Source: Gp1-AA122 sp036378535 (GTDB taxonomy: Bacteria > Acidobacteriota > Terriglobia > Terriglobales > Acidobacteriaceae). From it: a stretch of 64,000 bases of DNA. Under the pieces are notes generated by a model. It made no database searches and was not told the origin of the DNA. It worked only from the letters and a program-made list of their open reading frames with translations. The translations under genes and the position numbers were made by a program. How positions within the stretch are numbered: the first letter of the stretch is position 1; every line of letters begins with the position of its first letter. The stretch lies in assembly GCA_036378535.1 (NCBI GenBank), contig DASUWH010000073.1, positions 34,114 through 98,113 on the forward strand. Direction: 5' to 3'. Positions 8,574 through 18,240 of the stretch are shown in pieces.

Positions 8574-10118
8574 ATGATCACTAACCGAGAGCTGAGTTTC
8601 GACGATTACCTTTCAATGCTGCGCAGGCGCCTGTGGGTTATTTTGGTGCCGATTCTGATTGCACCCGCGATTGGCTTTGCGGTCTCGTACTTGTTTGACG
8701 CGAAATACACCGCGAGCACAACCGTGCTCATTGAAGAGCCGAAGGTGCCCGGTGATCTGGTAAAGCCGATCATCACCGAAGACGTGTTGCGGCGCATCAC
8801 CGGATTGGAACAGCAGGTTCTGAGCCGAAATCACCTGGTGCCTGTGGTCCAGCGACTCGGCCTTGCCAAGTCGGACGGGCAAGCGGTCCAGGTTGCCGAT
8901 CAGGTCCGTTCGTCGGTGGACATCACGCCGGTGCAGGACTCCACTTCCACCACCAGCAAGAAAAAGAGCCAGCCCAGCAACAGCTCTGATATCCCGGGTT
9001 TCAACGTGAACTTGACCTATTCCGACCCGCGGGTTGCACAGCAACTCTGCAATCAGGTTACGGACATGTTGATTACGGAGAACCTGAAGGCTCGCGAGCA
9101 GGTGGCGCAGGGCACGACTGACTTTCTGGCACATCAGGTGGATGACGCCAAGCACAACCTTGACGAGCAGGATGCCAAGCTGGCCACGTTTCAGCGCCAA
9201 TACGTCGGCCAACTCCCGGAAGACGCGGACAGTAATTTGAAAGTGCTGATGGGATTGAACTCGCAGCTGGACGCCGCAACCCAGGCCATCAACCGAGCGC
9301 AAGCAGACAAGTCCTATGCGCAGTCGTTATTGGCCCAACAACTTGCTTCCTGGAGAGCTTCCGAATCCAGCACCAGTCCGCAAGCTCTGCAGCAGCAACT
9401 GACCACACTTCAAGGGCAGCTCTTGCAACTGCAGTCCCGTTACACCGATGATTACCCGGACGTTGTGAAGACCAAAGCGAGCATTAAAGAAGTCGAAGGC
9501 AAACTGAAGCAGGTAGACTCGGCAAAGCCGGACACGAGCAACGCGAAAGCCGACGCATCGGAACCGCCTGAGATCCGCCAGCTGCGCGTGCAGATTCACC
9601 AATACGAACAAACCATCGATCAGGCGGAAGAGCAGCAAAAACGGTTACAGGACCAGATTAAGTTGTATCAGGGCCGGGTTGCGCTCAGCCCCGCGGTCGA
9701 GGAACAGTACAAGCAACTTACTCGCGATTACCAGTCGGCACAGAAGTTCTATGATGACCTTCTGGCGAAGAAAAGCCAGTCGGAAATGGCGACCGACCTG
9801 GAACGACAACAACAAGGTGAACAATTCCGCCTATTGAACCCGGCCAGCCTACCATCTTCGCCCAGCTTTCCTAATCGGCTGTTATTTGCCGGAGGTGGAC
9901 TGGGCGCTGGTCTGGCGCTTGGCTGCGCCCTAGGTTTCTGGCTCGAGTTCCAGGATAAAGCCATTCGCAACGAGCTGGATGTGGAAGCAGTCATGGATTT
10001 ACCCGCCCTGATCTCCATACCTTGGGTGTTGGAAACCGAAGAGGGCAACCGCAATGGATCGCGCGGCGAACCCGCACACGCCCGAAGCTCGGGCGAGCGG
10101 GAAAGGGTAGGGGTATAG
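8574..10118 (+). CDS. Wzz-type chain-length determinant (exosortase-associated)
   Basis: A 514-residue polysaccharide co-polymerase of the inner membrane that sets chain length together with the kinase and polymerase. A first membrane segment near residues 20-42 (LWVILVPILIAPAIGFAVSYLF) is followed by the Wzz signature YTASTTVLIEEP. A long coiled-coil periplasmic region comes next, and a second membrane segment lies near residues 437-460. The C-terminal cytoplasmic tail carries no kinase; that is a separate gene downstream. The AGGAA before the ATG supports the start. It resembles the longer chain-length proteins of XrtA systems. Confidence 0.92.
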   Translation: MITNRELSFDDYLSMLRRRLWVILVPILIAPAIGFAVSYLFDAKYTASTTVLIEEPKVPGDLVKPIITEDVLRRITGLEQQVLSRNHLVPVVQRLGLAKSDGQAVQVADQVRSSVDITPVQDSTSTTSKKKSQPSNSSDIPGFNVNLTYSDPRVAQQLCNQVTDMLITENLKAREQVAQGTTDFLAHQVDDAKHNLDEQDAKLATFQRQYVGQLPEDADSNLKVLMGLNSQLDAATQAINRAQADKSYAQSLLAQQLASWRASESSTSPQALQQQLTTLQGQLLQLQSRYTDDYPDVVKTKASIKEVEGKLKQVDSAKPDTSNAKADASEPPEIRQLRVQIHQYEQTIDQAEEQQKRLQDQIKLYQGRVALSPAVEEQYKQLTRDYQSAQKFYDDLLAKKSQSEMATDLERQQQGEQFRLLNPASLPSSPSFPNRLLFAGGGLGAGLALGCALGFWLEFQDKAIRNELDVEAVMDLPALISIPWVLETEEGNRNGSRGEPAHARSSGERERVGV

Positions 10119-10128
10119 AACTGCTTTT

Positions 10129-11085
10129 ATGTACAAGGAATTTTTCGGCCTTCGCGCCAATCCGTTTAACGTAAATCCGGACCCGCGTTATCTGTTTCTG
10201 ACGCGGCACACGGAAGAAGCCCTGGCCTGCTTGACGTATGGCATCCAGAGCCGCAAAGGCTTTGTGCTGCTCACGGGTGAAGTGGGGACGGGGAAGACTA
10301 CGCTTATCAACAAGTTGCTGGAATGGCTCAGGCTCCAGCAGGTGGCGACAGCGTTCATCTTCAATTCTCGTTTGAATGTGCCGCAGTTCATCGACTACAT
10401 GATCACCGACTTCGGAATCAGCTGCGATTCCAAGTCGAAGAGCCAGATCCTGCTGAGGCTTTATAACTGGCTGCTCGACCGTTACCGAGCTGGTGAAACC
10501 GCGGTGCTAATCGTCGACGAGGCGCAGAACCTTTCGGACGAGGTACTGGAGGAAATCCGGCTGCTGACAAATCTCGAGACTTTTACGGAGAAATTACTGC
10601 AGATCATTGTTGTGGGTCAGCCGGAGCTGGAGGTAAGGTTGCGGCAGTCACATCTGCGCCAGTTGCGCCAGCGTTTGACCCTGCGGGCCAAGACCCATCC
10701 CCTGACATTGGATGAAACCCAGGCGTATGTGGCCCAGCGTTTACGCATCGCTGGAAGTAATGGGCGCATCATTTTTGATCCCGAAGCCGTTGCGCTTATT
10801 CACCGGCACGCGGCAGGCATTCCGCGAGTAATCAATCTTTTGTGTGAGCATGCACTGGTAAGCGCGTTCGTGGACCAGCAGCCGATTATCTTGCCTTCCG
10901 TTGTGGAGGCGGTAGCGCGGGACTTCGATATGGCGGATAACTATATCGTCAGTCGCAGGGGCGATGCCGCACCACCCGCCAGCGACGATAAATTTGACTT
11001 ACTGGAAGCTTTAAAAACATTAGCTACCCTAGCCGACCGCTTGAAGGAATCAGACCAGGACGTCCCCAAGGAAAGGAAGATATGA
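10129..11085 (+). CDS. ExeA-like AAA ATPase, exosortase-associated
   Basis: A 318-residue cytoplasmic ATPase. It opens MYKEFFGLRANPFNVNPDPRY, typical of ExeA/GspA-like ATPases, with Walker A GEVGTGKT at residues 50-57 and Walker B AVLIVDEAQNL near 125-135. The sensor region resembles the MSHA/type II secretion ATPases. A version is nearly always found between the Wzz and tyrosine-kinase genes of exosortase EPS operons; its exact role there is unknown. The stop overlaps the next start in an ATGA arrangement. Confidence 0.9.
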   Translation: MYKEFFGLRANPFNVNPDPRYLFLTRHTEEALACLTYGIQSRKGFVLLTGEVGTGKTTLINKLLEWLRLQQVATAFIFNSRLNVPQFIDYMITDFGISCDSKSKSQILLRLYNWLLDRYRAGETAVLIVDEAQNLSDEVLEEIRLLTNLETFTEKLLQIIVVGQPELEVRLRQSHLRQLRQRLTLRAKTHPLTLDETQAYVAQRLRIAGSNGRIIFDPEAVALIHRHAAGIPRVINLLCEHALVSAFVDQQPIILPSVVEAVARDFDMADNYIVSRRGDAAPPASDDKFDLLEALKTLATLADRLKESDQDVPKERKI

Positions 11086-11987
11086 GTCGAATCCATGAAG
11101 CACTGAAAAAAGCCGAGCAGGAACGGGCCGCGTCGCGAGCGGCGCAATTGGAAAATACGGGCAGTGCCGCCGACCTGATGCTCGAGCACCCCGTTGCTGG
11201 GGCGGAGGGCGCTGCTGTCGCTATAGCGCCCAGCTTGGCATCGGCGTTTACCTACGATGCTTTGCTGGCCAGGTGTAATCAGAGCCAGTGGAATCCGGAC
11301 CGAAGCACAATGCTTTTTTTCAATCCGCAGGAGAATGCGCGCGGCATGGAACAATTCCGAACGCTGCGATCGCGTCTGTATCACATTCGCGAAAACAGGG
11401 CGCTGACAAAACTATTGATCTGCAGCCCCCTGCAGCAAGAAGGCAAGTCCTTTGTGAGCGCCAACCTGGCGCAAGTATTGGTAAGACAGCGCGGCCGCCG
11501 GGTGCTTCTGATCGATGCCGACTTGCGGGAGCCCACCTTACACCACTTCCTGGGAGCAGAACGCTCACCCGGTCTTTCCGAATATCTGGCGGGCCAGAGT
11601 GATGAATTCGGCGTAATCCAGCGCGGGCCCATGGAGAACCTGTTCTTTGTTGCTGCGGGGCAGCAGCACTCGACTCCTGCTGAGTTAGTGGCCAATGGGC
11701 GCCTGAAGCTTTTCCTTAGCCACGTAGAGAGCCTGTTCGATTGGGTACTGATTGACTCGCCTCCTGCGGTTCCAGTGTCCGACGCCAGTCTTCTCGCTAA
11801 TTTCTGCGACGGGGTGCTTCTGGTAGTGAGATCGAACGTGACCCCGTTTGATGTCGCGCGTAAGGCCCGGCTGGAATTCAGGGACAAGCAACTGATCGGA
11901 GTGGTGCTGAACGCCGTGGCTGAGAACAGCACCTACTCGCAATACTACGAGTCCCGCTACGGCCAAAACCAGGCACAAGGCAATTAG
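11082..11987 (+). CDS. CpsD/CapB-type tyrosine kinase
   Basis: A 301-residue bacterial tyrosine autokinase that controls polymerisation with the Wzz protein. A slightly deviant Walker A (SPLQQEGKS, residues 115-123) is followed by Walker A' LLIDADLREP (142-151) and Walker B DWVLIDSPP (220-228). A tyrosine cluster near the C terminus (Tyr285, 288, 289, 293) provides autophosphorylation sites. The N-terminal MSRIHEALKKAEQE is typical of exosortase-associated forms. No separate Wzb-like phosphatase follows; the only tyrosine-phosphatase domain in the window is fused to the ATP-grasp protein at 49080-50948. Confidence 0.92.
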   Translation: MSRIHEALKKAEQERAASRAAQLENTGSAADLMLEHPVAGAEGAAVAIAPSLASAFTYDALLARCNQSQWNPDRSTMLFFNPQENARGMEQFRTLRSRLYHIRENRALTKLLICSPLQQEGKSFVSANLAQVLVRQRGRRVLLIDADLREPTLHHFLGAERSPGLSEYLAGQSDEFGVIQRGPMENLFFVAAGQQHSTPAELVANGRLKLFLSHVESLFDWVLIDSPPAVPVSDASLLANFCDGVLLVVRSNVTPFDVARKARLEFRDKQLIGVVLNAVAENSTYSQYYESRYGQNQAQGN

Positions 11988-11995
11988 GAACTAAC

Positions 11996-13366
11996 GTGAT
12001 CCGGCTTTTCAATGTTTACTATCCCGCTCGCAAGCTGGTGCTGTTGACGGGAGAGGCTTTGATTATCTGGGTCTCCTTTTGGCTGGGTACGGTTTTGCAG
12101 TTTCGCGAAGACAGCTACTTAGTGCTGAACTTCGAGTACGGGTATTACAAGATCCTGTTGGTTACAGCTTCGGTACTGATTTGTTCGCACTGGTTTGATT
12201 TGTACGACCCTGCCCGGTTCAACTCTCCAAGGGAATTGTATTTCCGTATCTTGATGGTTCCGGGGCTGCTTGCCTTGGCTTTGGCGGCCATGGAGCGGGT
12301 ATTCCCGCGTATCACTCCGGGAAATGGCGCCTTCCTGGTGGGCCTTGTCATTGTGACCATCGCGCTGATGGGTTGGCGAACGGCGTATTCGTGGGCTTCC
12401 CGGCAACCCTATCTTCGAGAACGCGTTTATGTTCTTGGGACCGGCGATCGTGCACAGCGCGTAGTGGACGGTCTGAGAAAGCGAATCGACCTAGGATTCA
12501 ACGTAGTCGGCTGGACAGGTGATCTCGGTCCTCTGGCCACGCGCGAAGAGGCGGCCAGCCACCTTCTGGAGGTGGGCAGGAATCACGTTCATCGGGTCAT
12601 CGTGGCCATGCCTGATCGCCGTGGCGGCCTCCCCGTTCAGGAACTTATGCAATTGCGACTAGATGGGATCAAAGTGGAAGATGCGACATCCTGGTTGGAG
12701 AAGATCTCGGGGCGGATTGAAATCGACAATCTGTATCCGAGTTGGTTCATTTTTTCCGACGGATTCCGTTTCGGCGCCGGGGTCATGATCCTACGCCGTA
12801 TCGCGTCGATGGCGATTTCCCTGCTGGCCCTCATCGTTCTCTCGCCATTGCTTCCGCTTGTCGCATTGATTATCAAACTCGACTCACCGGGACCGGTGCT
12901 CTACCGCCAGAAGCGCGCTGGGGTCAACAATGTCGTGTTTTCGGTATCAAAGTTCCGCACTATGCGCCAGGATGCTGAAGCGGTCAGCGGCCCCACGTGG
13001 GCGGGGCAAGATGATCCACGGATAACGAGAGTGGGGAAGTTTCTGCGAACGACACGGCTGGATGAAATACCTCAACTCTGGAGCGTGCTCCGCGGAGACA
13101 TGGCTTTTATCGGGCCCCGTCCTGAGCGGCCTGAGTTCGTGGAGTGGTTGTCACGGGAAATCCCTTATTACGGGGTGAGGCACGTGATTCGACCGGGGCT
13201 AACCGGCTGGGCGCAGATTCGCTACAAATACGGGAACACAGTGGAAGACGCAAAAGAAAAGCTGCAATACGACCTCTTCTACATGAAGAATATGTCCTTG
13301 GGGCTGGATCTGTTGATTATTTTTGAGACGGTGAAGACGGTTATTCTGGGGCGCGGAGCCCAATGA
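11996..13366 (+). CDS. Polyprenyl-phosphate sugar phosphotransferase (priming enzyme)
   Basis: A 456-residue inner-membrane enzyme that starts repeat-unit assembly by moving a sugar-1-phosphate to undecaprenyl phosphate. There are several N-terminal membrane segments, a central nucleotide-binding-like domain (VYVLGTGDRAQRVVDGL), one more membrane segment (ISLLALIVLSPLLPLVALII), and the catalytic bacterial sugar transferase domain. Visible motifs are SPGPVLYRQKRAG, KFRTM, TRLDEIPQLWSVLRGDMAFIGPRPE and RPGLTGWAQI. The start is GTG with AGGA upstream. Sugar specificity cannot be read. Confidence 0.93.
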   Translation: MIRLFNVYYPARKLVLLTGEALIIWVSFWLGTVLQFREDSYLVLNFEYGYYKILLVTASVLICSHWFDLYDPARFNSPRELYFRILMVPGLLALALAAMERVFPRITPGNGAFLVGLVIVTIALMGWRTAYSWASRQPYLRERVYVLGTGDRAQRVVDGLRKRIDLGFNVVGWTGDLGPLATREEAASHLLEVGRNHVHRVIVAMPDRRGGLPVQELMQLRLDGIKVEDATSWLEKISGRIEIDNLYPSWFIFSDGFRFGAGVMILRRIASMAISLLALIVLSPLLPLVALIIKLDSPGPVLYRQKRAGVNNVVFSVSKFRTMRQDAEAVSGPTWAGQDDPRITRVGKFLRTTRLDEIPQLWSVLRGDMAFIGPRPERPEFVEWLSREIPYYGVRHVIRPGLTGWAQIRYKYGNTVEDAKEKLQYDLFYMKNMSLGLDLLIIFETVKTVILGRGAQ

Positions 13367-14508
13367 AATTCTTATTCTGGTCGGCGGCAGGTCTGATCGC
13401 ATACGCCTATTTTGGCTACGGTGCCTGGCTCTGGATACTTAAGCGATTTGGCCGGCGCCCGATCCGCCGTGCCCCCCAGTATCCGAAAGTTTCGTTGCTC
13501 ATGGTGGTCCGCAATGAGCAGGACGTGATTGAACGCAAGTTGAACAACCTGGAGCAGCTTGATTATCCGCCGGAAATGATGGAATACGTCATGGTTTCCG
13601 ACGGTTCCAGCGATCACACGAACCAAATACTGAATCACTGGTCAGCGGACGTTCGCTTTAAGCTGATCTTCTTGCCCGAGTCGGCCGGCAAGGCAAATGG
13701 GCTCAACCAGGGAATGAGAGCGGCAACGGGTGAGATCGTGGTCCTTACCGATGCCCGGCAACATATTGAGGGCAAAGCTGTCCGCCTCTTAGTCGAGAAC
13801 TTTGCCGATGAGCAAGTGGGCTGCGCGAGTGGAGAGCTTGTACTTGGAGATCCGGACTCGGGTGAGTCCATCGCAGGCATGGGGCTGTACTGGCGTATGG
13901 AGAAATGGCTACGCGACCTGGAATCGCAAACGGGTTCGGTAATCGGAGCTACAGGCGCACTATACGCTATCCGCCGCGACCTATTCTGTAGCATACCCGA
14001 TGCAGCCATCCTGGATGATGTGTACCTACCCATGTGTGTGGCCCGGCAGGGTAAACGCGTGGTATTCGACGGTCGGGCTCGCGCCTGGGACCAGCCAAAC
14101 CTGGGCGCGCAAAGAGAGTTTGGGCGCAAAGTGCGCACATTGAGTGGTAACTATCAGTTATTACATCTGGCACCCTGGCTGTTAAGCACCGCCAATCGAT
14201 TGCGGTTTCGATTTATCAGTCATAAGTTGTCACGCTTGATCGTGCCGTTCGCGCTGGCGGCGATTTTCGTCGCCTCGGTGTTTCTACACGAGCCGGTTTA
14301 CCGGATTGCCTTCATTCTGCAGGTGCTTTTCTATGCATTGAGTGTGCTTGGCTTGGCCAGGATCAGTCCGCGCCCTGTGGCCCGGTTAGCGGATGCGGCT
14401 GCCACTTTGGTGCTGTTGAATACGGCCGCTGTGGTTGCATTCACGAAGTTCATTACGCGGCGCCAGGTAGCTTGGGGTGGGCACGATCGCGTAGTCCGGA
14501 CCGCTTAG
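13363..14508 (+). CDS. Family 2 glycosyltransferase
   Basis: A 381-residue membrane-anchored GT2 enzyme. One N-terminal membrane segment precedes the GT-A domain: VSLLMVVRNEQDVIERKLNNL, DGSSDHT, VLTDARQHIEGKAV, then DDVYLPMCVARQGKRVVFDG and the RKVRTLSGNYQLL acceptor region. Two or three membrane segments close the protein. The architecture resembles processive or membrane GT2 enzymes. The start overlaps the previous stop (ATGA), and the product should extend the lipid-linked sugar made by the priming enzyme. Confidence 0.9.
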   Translation: MKFLFWSAAGLIAYAYFGYGAWLWILKRFGRRPIRRAPQYPKVSLLMVVRNEQDVIERKLNNLEQLDYPPEMMEYVMVSDGSSDHTNQILNHWSADVRFKLIFLPESAGKANGLNQGMRAATGEIVVLTDARQHIEGKAVRLLVENFADEQVGCASGELVLGDPDSGESIAGMGLYWRMEKWLRDLESQTGSVIGATGALYAIRRDLFCSIPDAAILDDVYLPMCVARQGKRVVFDGRARAWDQPNLGAQREFGRKVRTLSGNYQLLHLAPWLLSTANRLRFRFISHKLSRLIVPFALAAIFVASVFLHEPVYRIAFILQVLFYALSVLGLARISPRPVARLADAAATLVLLNTAAVVAFTKFITRRQVAWGGHDRVVRTA

Positions 14509-14522
14509 AGGGAGCGAGAATT

Positions 14523-15761
14523 TTGAAGGTCCTTTGGGTTAAGGCAGACAAATTGTTGCCGGTCAACAATGGGGGGAACATACGTTCCTACCATCTGCTG
14601 AAACATCTGGCACAGCGCCATGAATTGACCTTCTTGTCCTATTACGGCGGTGCGCCCGACCCGCAATACCAGAATGCGCTAAAAGCGGAGTTGCCTGGAT
14701 CGGTGGTCGTGTGTACCGGAAAGAGAGAAGTCCAGGGCGCGGCCCGCGCGTGGGATTATGCCATGCATTTACCCGCACACGCGCCGTACGCTGTGGCGCG
14801 ATTCAGAGCGCGAGCCGTTCAGGAACTGATACGCAAGTGGTTTCGAGAAAGGCGCTTCGATGTTGCGGTATGCGATTTTCTTGACGCAGCCATCAATTTT
14901 CCTGAAGATATCGAGATTCCCTCTGTGCTCTTCCAGCATAACGTGGAGAGCGAAATCTGGCGGCGACACGCGATCACGGAAACGAATGGGCTGCGGAAGC
15001 GGATCTACGGATTGGAATTTCGCAAGATGTTTCAGTATGAGCGAAAGACGATCCGCAGGTTTGATCACGTCATCGCGGTGTCGGAGAATGATCGCCGTCT
15101 GATGACAGGCTGGGTGGATGGGTCGCGGATCACGGTGGTGCCTACCGGGGTGGATTTGCGGCAGTTCCAGCCGGTGGACGGACACGGCCCCACCTACCCA
15201 CTAGTCGTCTTCACCGGCGCCATGGATTGGGAACCGAATGTGGATGCGGTTGAATATTTTTGTTCCGAGATCTGGCCTGCGGTGTTGGCTAAGATTCCTG
15301 GAGCTCGTTTTCGAATTGTAGGACGGAATCCTGATCAGCGAGTGCGCAAGCTAGTGGGCGCGACGGTGGAAGTAACTGGATCAGTGCCTTCGATTGTGGA
15401 TCACCTTGGGGAAGCAGCAACGGTGGTCGTGCCTCTGCGAATCGGGGGCGGCACGCGTCTGAAAATTTACGAGGCTATGGCGATGGGCAAAGCCGTGGTA
15501 TCGACATCTGTCGGTGCCGAAGGACTCGCTGTACATGACGGCACGGATATCGTGTTGGCGGATAGCGCGCCCCAGTTCGCCGCTGCTATTGTGAAGCTGC
15601 TCACCAGCGAGGGCTCTCGCGTAAGCCTGGAACGTGCGGCAGCGCAACTTGCGGCCCGTTATGACTGGGCCGTCGTCAGCGAGAGCTTTGCAGAAGTGCT
15701 TGCTGGAGTGGTTGCGGGCTCCCAGCCAGGTAATGCGCGGGCTTTTGCTTTTCAGCACTGA
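14523..15761 (+). CDS. Family 4 glycosyltransferase, EpsH-system type
   Basis: A 412-residue GT-B enzyme. The N-terminal VLWVKADKLLPVNNGGNIRSYHLL is the sugar-nucleotide/acceptor half, and the C-terminal half has FTGAMDWEPNVDAVEYF, VPLRIGGGTRLKIYEAMAMGKAVVSTSVGAEG, the E-x7-E signature of GT4. It resembles the sugar transferase associated with PEP-CTERM/EpsH systems. The TTG at 14523 is chosen because GAGGGAG lies upstream and alignment to the family starts there; a longer frame begins at 14472 inside the previous gene. Confidence 0.88.
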   Translation: MKVLWVKADKLLPVNNGGNIRSYHLLKHLAQRHELTFLSYYGGAPDPQYQNALKAELPGSVVVCTGKREVQGAARAWDYAMHLPAHAPYAVARFRARAVQELIRKWFRERRFDVAVCDFLDAAINFPEDIEIPSVLFQHNVESEIWRRHAITETNGLRKRIYGLEFRKMFQYERKTIRRFDHVIAVSENDRRLMTGWVDGSRITVVPTGVDLRQFQPVDGHGPTYPLVVFTGAMDWEPNVDAVEYFCSEIWPAVLAKIPGARFRIVGRNPDQRVRKLVGATVEVTGSVPSIVDHLGEAATVVVPLRIGGGTRLKIYEAMAMGKAVVSTSVGAEGLAVHDGTDIVLADSAPQFAAAIVKLLTSEGSRVSLERAAAQLAARYDWAVVSESFAEVLAGVVAGSQPGNARAFAFQH

Positions 15762-15814
15762 GTTGTCGTCGCACGGGTTGTCAGCCGTGGTGTTGCGATC
15801 GAAGGGAATTTCCA

Positions 15815-17254
15815 TTGCGTTTTGATAATTCAGATCAGCGGGGTTGGCAGCGGGTTCATACGGCCGAGGTAAGTACGCCGGCTTTGCCGGAGAGGGAAGC
15901 CGGAGCCGCCAGCGCAGCTCCGAGCGATTTGCAGAGTTTCCGGTCAAGGGTTTCGCGCTACCAGCGTGAACCAGTGGCGGGCGCATTCTTCTGGCTGAGC
16001 GCATTCTATTTCGTCTACTGCGCGCGCCCGGAAGACTGGGTGAAGATCCTGGCCTATATCCCGCTGGCCAAGATCACCGGCATTCTGGCATTTGTGAGTT
16101 TGCTGCAGGCGGCGGGTAGAACACCGCGGAAATTCAAGGACTTGCCGGTAGAAGCGAAGTACCTGCTTGCCATGATCGGCCTGATGTATGCGGCTGGATT
16201 TCTATCCCCCATCTGGAAAGGTGGCGCGGTCAATCACGATATTGATTTTTCAAAAGTCTTTGTCGCCTGGGTGCTGACATTTTTGTTAATTACAACCCTG
16301 CGCAGGCTGCGGCGGATCATCGTCATTCAAGCCGGGTCCGTGGCCGTGATCTGCTTTGTGGCGATCCTGAAGGGGCATTCTCTGCCGCGACTGGAGGGAG
16401 TGATCGGAGGTATTTATTCCAACCCTAATGACCTGGCGTTTGCCATCGTTCTTTCGGTGCCGTTCTGCTTGGCCTTTTTGCTGACGGCGAAAGGGATTTT
16501 CATCAAACTTATGTGGGGTTTGGGGCTGCTGGTCATGGGCGCGGCACTGTTCATGACAGCGTCCCGCTCCGGCTTTATTGACATGGCCATTGCCGGCAGC
16601 TTTTGCCTGTGGCATTTCGGCGTAAGGGGCAAGCGTCTGTACCTGGTGGTGGGGACACTGTTCGTCAGTGCGGCCATGATGATTGCGTTCGGAAACAAAC
16701 TGCAGGATCGATTCTCTGTGATCATCGGCTCCGATGTTGGGACCAAAGCTGAGTTGAAGGCATACGACTCCTATCTAGAACGCAAAGAAGGAATGATCAA
16801 GGCCTTCTATGGCATCCTGCATTATCCGATTTTAGGAATCGGCAGTAACAATTTTCCGGTCTACTCGGGCAACTGGATTGATGTCCACTGCGCCTATTTG
16901 CAGATGGGTGTGGAAGAAGGAATCCCAGCCCTGATCCTTTATCTGCTGTTCTTCCGGCGTGGATTCAAGAACCTGAAAGCGGTAACCAAAACAAAAAATC
17001 TGGATCCTGAGATTAAGTTGTATGCAGGTGCGTTGCATGCCTCCTTGATTGGATTCGTGGTAGGAGCTATTTTCGGCCCCGAGGCATACCAATATTTCTC
17101 TTATTTTGCCGTGGCATATACGGCCGTTCTTTTCGCGATCGTTAAGGAGCAACAGCAAAAAAGCACGACCGCCTTAGCTGAAACCCCGAAAAGAACGAGC
17201 TTATGGGAGACGAGCAAAACGAATGGTACCAAGCCGACCCTCGCGCTTCGCTAG
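15815..17254 (+). CDS. O-antigen ligase/Wzy-type polymerase
   Basis: A 479-residue polytopic membrane protein with about ten to twelve hydrophobic segments and a large periplasmic loop. The MTASRSGFIDMAIAG segment and the later FPVYSGNWIDVHCAYLQMGVEEGIPALILYLLF match the Wzy_C (O-antigen ligase/polymerase) pattern. In this operon it most likely polymerises flipped repeat units. The start is a TTG with AAGGG upstream, and the first 50 residues are hydrophilic. The 3' end overlaps the methyltransferase gene by 32 bp. Confidence 0.87.
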   Translation: MRFDNSDQRGWQRVHTAEVSTPALPEREAGAASAAPSDLQSFRSRVSRYQREPVAGAFFWLSAFYFVYCARPEDWVKILAYIPLAKITGILAFVSLLQAAGRTPRKFKDLPVEAKYLLAMIGLMYAAGFLSPIWKGGAVNHDIDFSKVFVAWVLTFLLITTLRRLRRIIVIQAGSVAVICFVAILKGHSLPRLEGVIGGIYSNPNDLAFAIVLSVPFCLAFLLTAKGIFIKLMWGLGLLVMGAALFMTASRSGFIDMAIAGSFCLWHFGVRGKRLYLVVGTLFVSAAMMIAFGNKLQDRFSVIIGSDVGTKAELKAYDSYLERKEGMIKAFYGILHYPILGIGSNNFPVYSGNWIDVHCAYLQMGVEEGIPALILYLLFFRRGFKNLKAVTKTKNLDPEIKLYAGALHASLIGFVVGAIFGPEAYQYFSYFAVAYTAVLFAIVKEQQQKSTTALAETPKRTSLWETSKTNGTKPTLALR

Positions 17255-18230
17255 TGACGTAGTCTCTCTGTTGCGCTGCTTGAGTTGCAGTTCCGCACTG
17301 CGGCAGCAGCACGACGGAGTGGAGTGTATTTCGTGCGGGCGCACGTATCCGGTGGTTCGCGGTGTCATCCGTTTCGTGGAGCCGGAGAATTACGCCGAAA
17401 GTTTCGGCTATCAGTGGAAAAGCTTTTCCAAGACCCAGCTGAAATTGCGCAACGCGGAGGCCGAGTTCCGCATGAAGACCCGCCTCGAGCCAGAAGACAT
17501 GAAAGGAAGACTGGTGCTCGATGTGGGCTGCGGAATGGGCCGGTTCGCCGAAGTTGCGACCCGCTGGGGAGCACAGGTGATTGGTATCGATTTAAGCGCA
17601 GCCGCTGAGGTGGCCGCGGAAAACCTTTCCGACCGAGATTTCGTCGCCTTGCAAGCCGACGTTTTCTCGCTGCCTTTCCCGCCCGAGTCGTTCGATCTCA
17701 TCTACAGCATGGGGGTGCTGCACCACACTCCGGACTGCGAAAAGGCGTTCAAGAACCTGCCGCAGTATCTGCGTTGTGGAGGCAAAATCGCTATCTGGGT
17801 GTACAGCGGCTACAACAAGTGGTACCGCTTTAGCGACGTCTATCGCAAAGTAACGCACCGGATGTCGAGCAGCACACTGCATCATCTTCTCAGAGTGGCA
17901 GTGCCACTTCTCTATGGAACCGATCGTGTTCTACGAGCCATACCGTTGCTGGGCCGGCCTCTTGCAGGGGCTGTTCACCACATCTTTCCGATCAGCCGCC
18001 ATCCCAATGCGCAAATCAGGGTATTGGACACTTTGGATTGGTACTCGCCAAAGTACCAATCGAAACACACGTATGAGCAGGTGTTTCGCTGGTTTGAGAG
18101 TTGCGGCCTAGAGAATCTGGTGGTGGCTGACAATTCGATTGGAGTCCAGGGTCGTAAGCCGCTGCGGAAAGAGGCGACGCAGTCCAGCGGAGAGTCAGCA
18201 GAATCGCTAGCCGGCGCGGTGCCCAGGTGA
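17223..18230 (+). CDS. SAM-dependent methyltransferase with N-terminal zinc finger
   Basis: A 335-residue class I methyltransferase. Two CxxC pairs (CLSC, CISC) near residues 20-40 form a Trm112-like zinc motif. Motif I is VLDVGCGMGRFAE, and the middle motif is FDLIYSMGVLHHTPD. A C-terminal extension of about 130 residues follows. Its place after the polymerase suggests methylation of a sugar or lipid-linked intermediate. The substrate is unknown. Confidence 0.86.
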   Translation: MVPSRPSRFASDVVSLLRCLSCSSALRQQHDGVECISCGRTYPVVRGVIRFVEPENYAESFGYQWKSFSKTQLKLRNAEAEFRMKTRLEPEDMKGRLVLDVGCGMGRFAEVATRWGAQVIGIDLSAAAEVAAENLSDRDFVALQADVFSLPFPPESFDLIYSMGVLHHTPDCEKAFKNLPQYLRCGGKIAIWVYSGYNKWYRFSDVYRKVTHRMSSSTLHHLLRVAVPLLYGTDRVLRAIPLLGRPLAGAVHHIFPISRHPNAQIRVLDTLDWYSPKYQSKHTYEQVFRWFESCGLENLVVADNSIGVQGRKPLRKEATQSSGESAESLAGAVPR

Positions 18231-18240
18231 GTATGGCTCG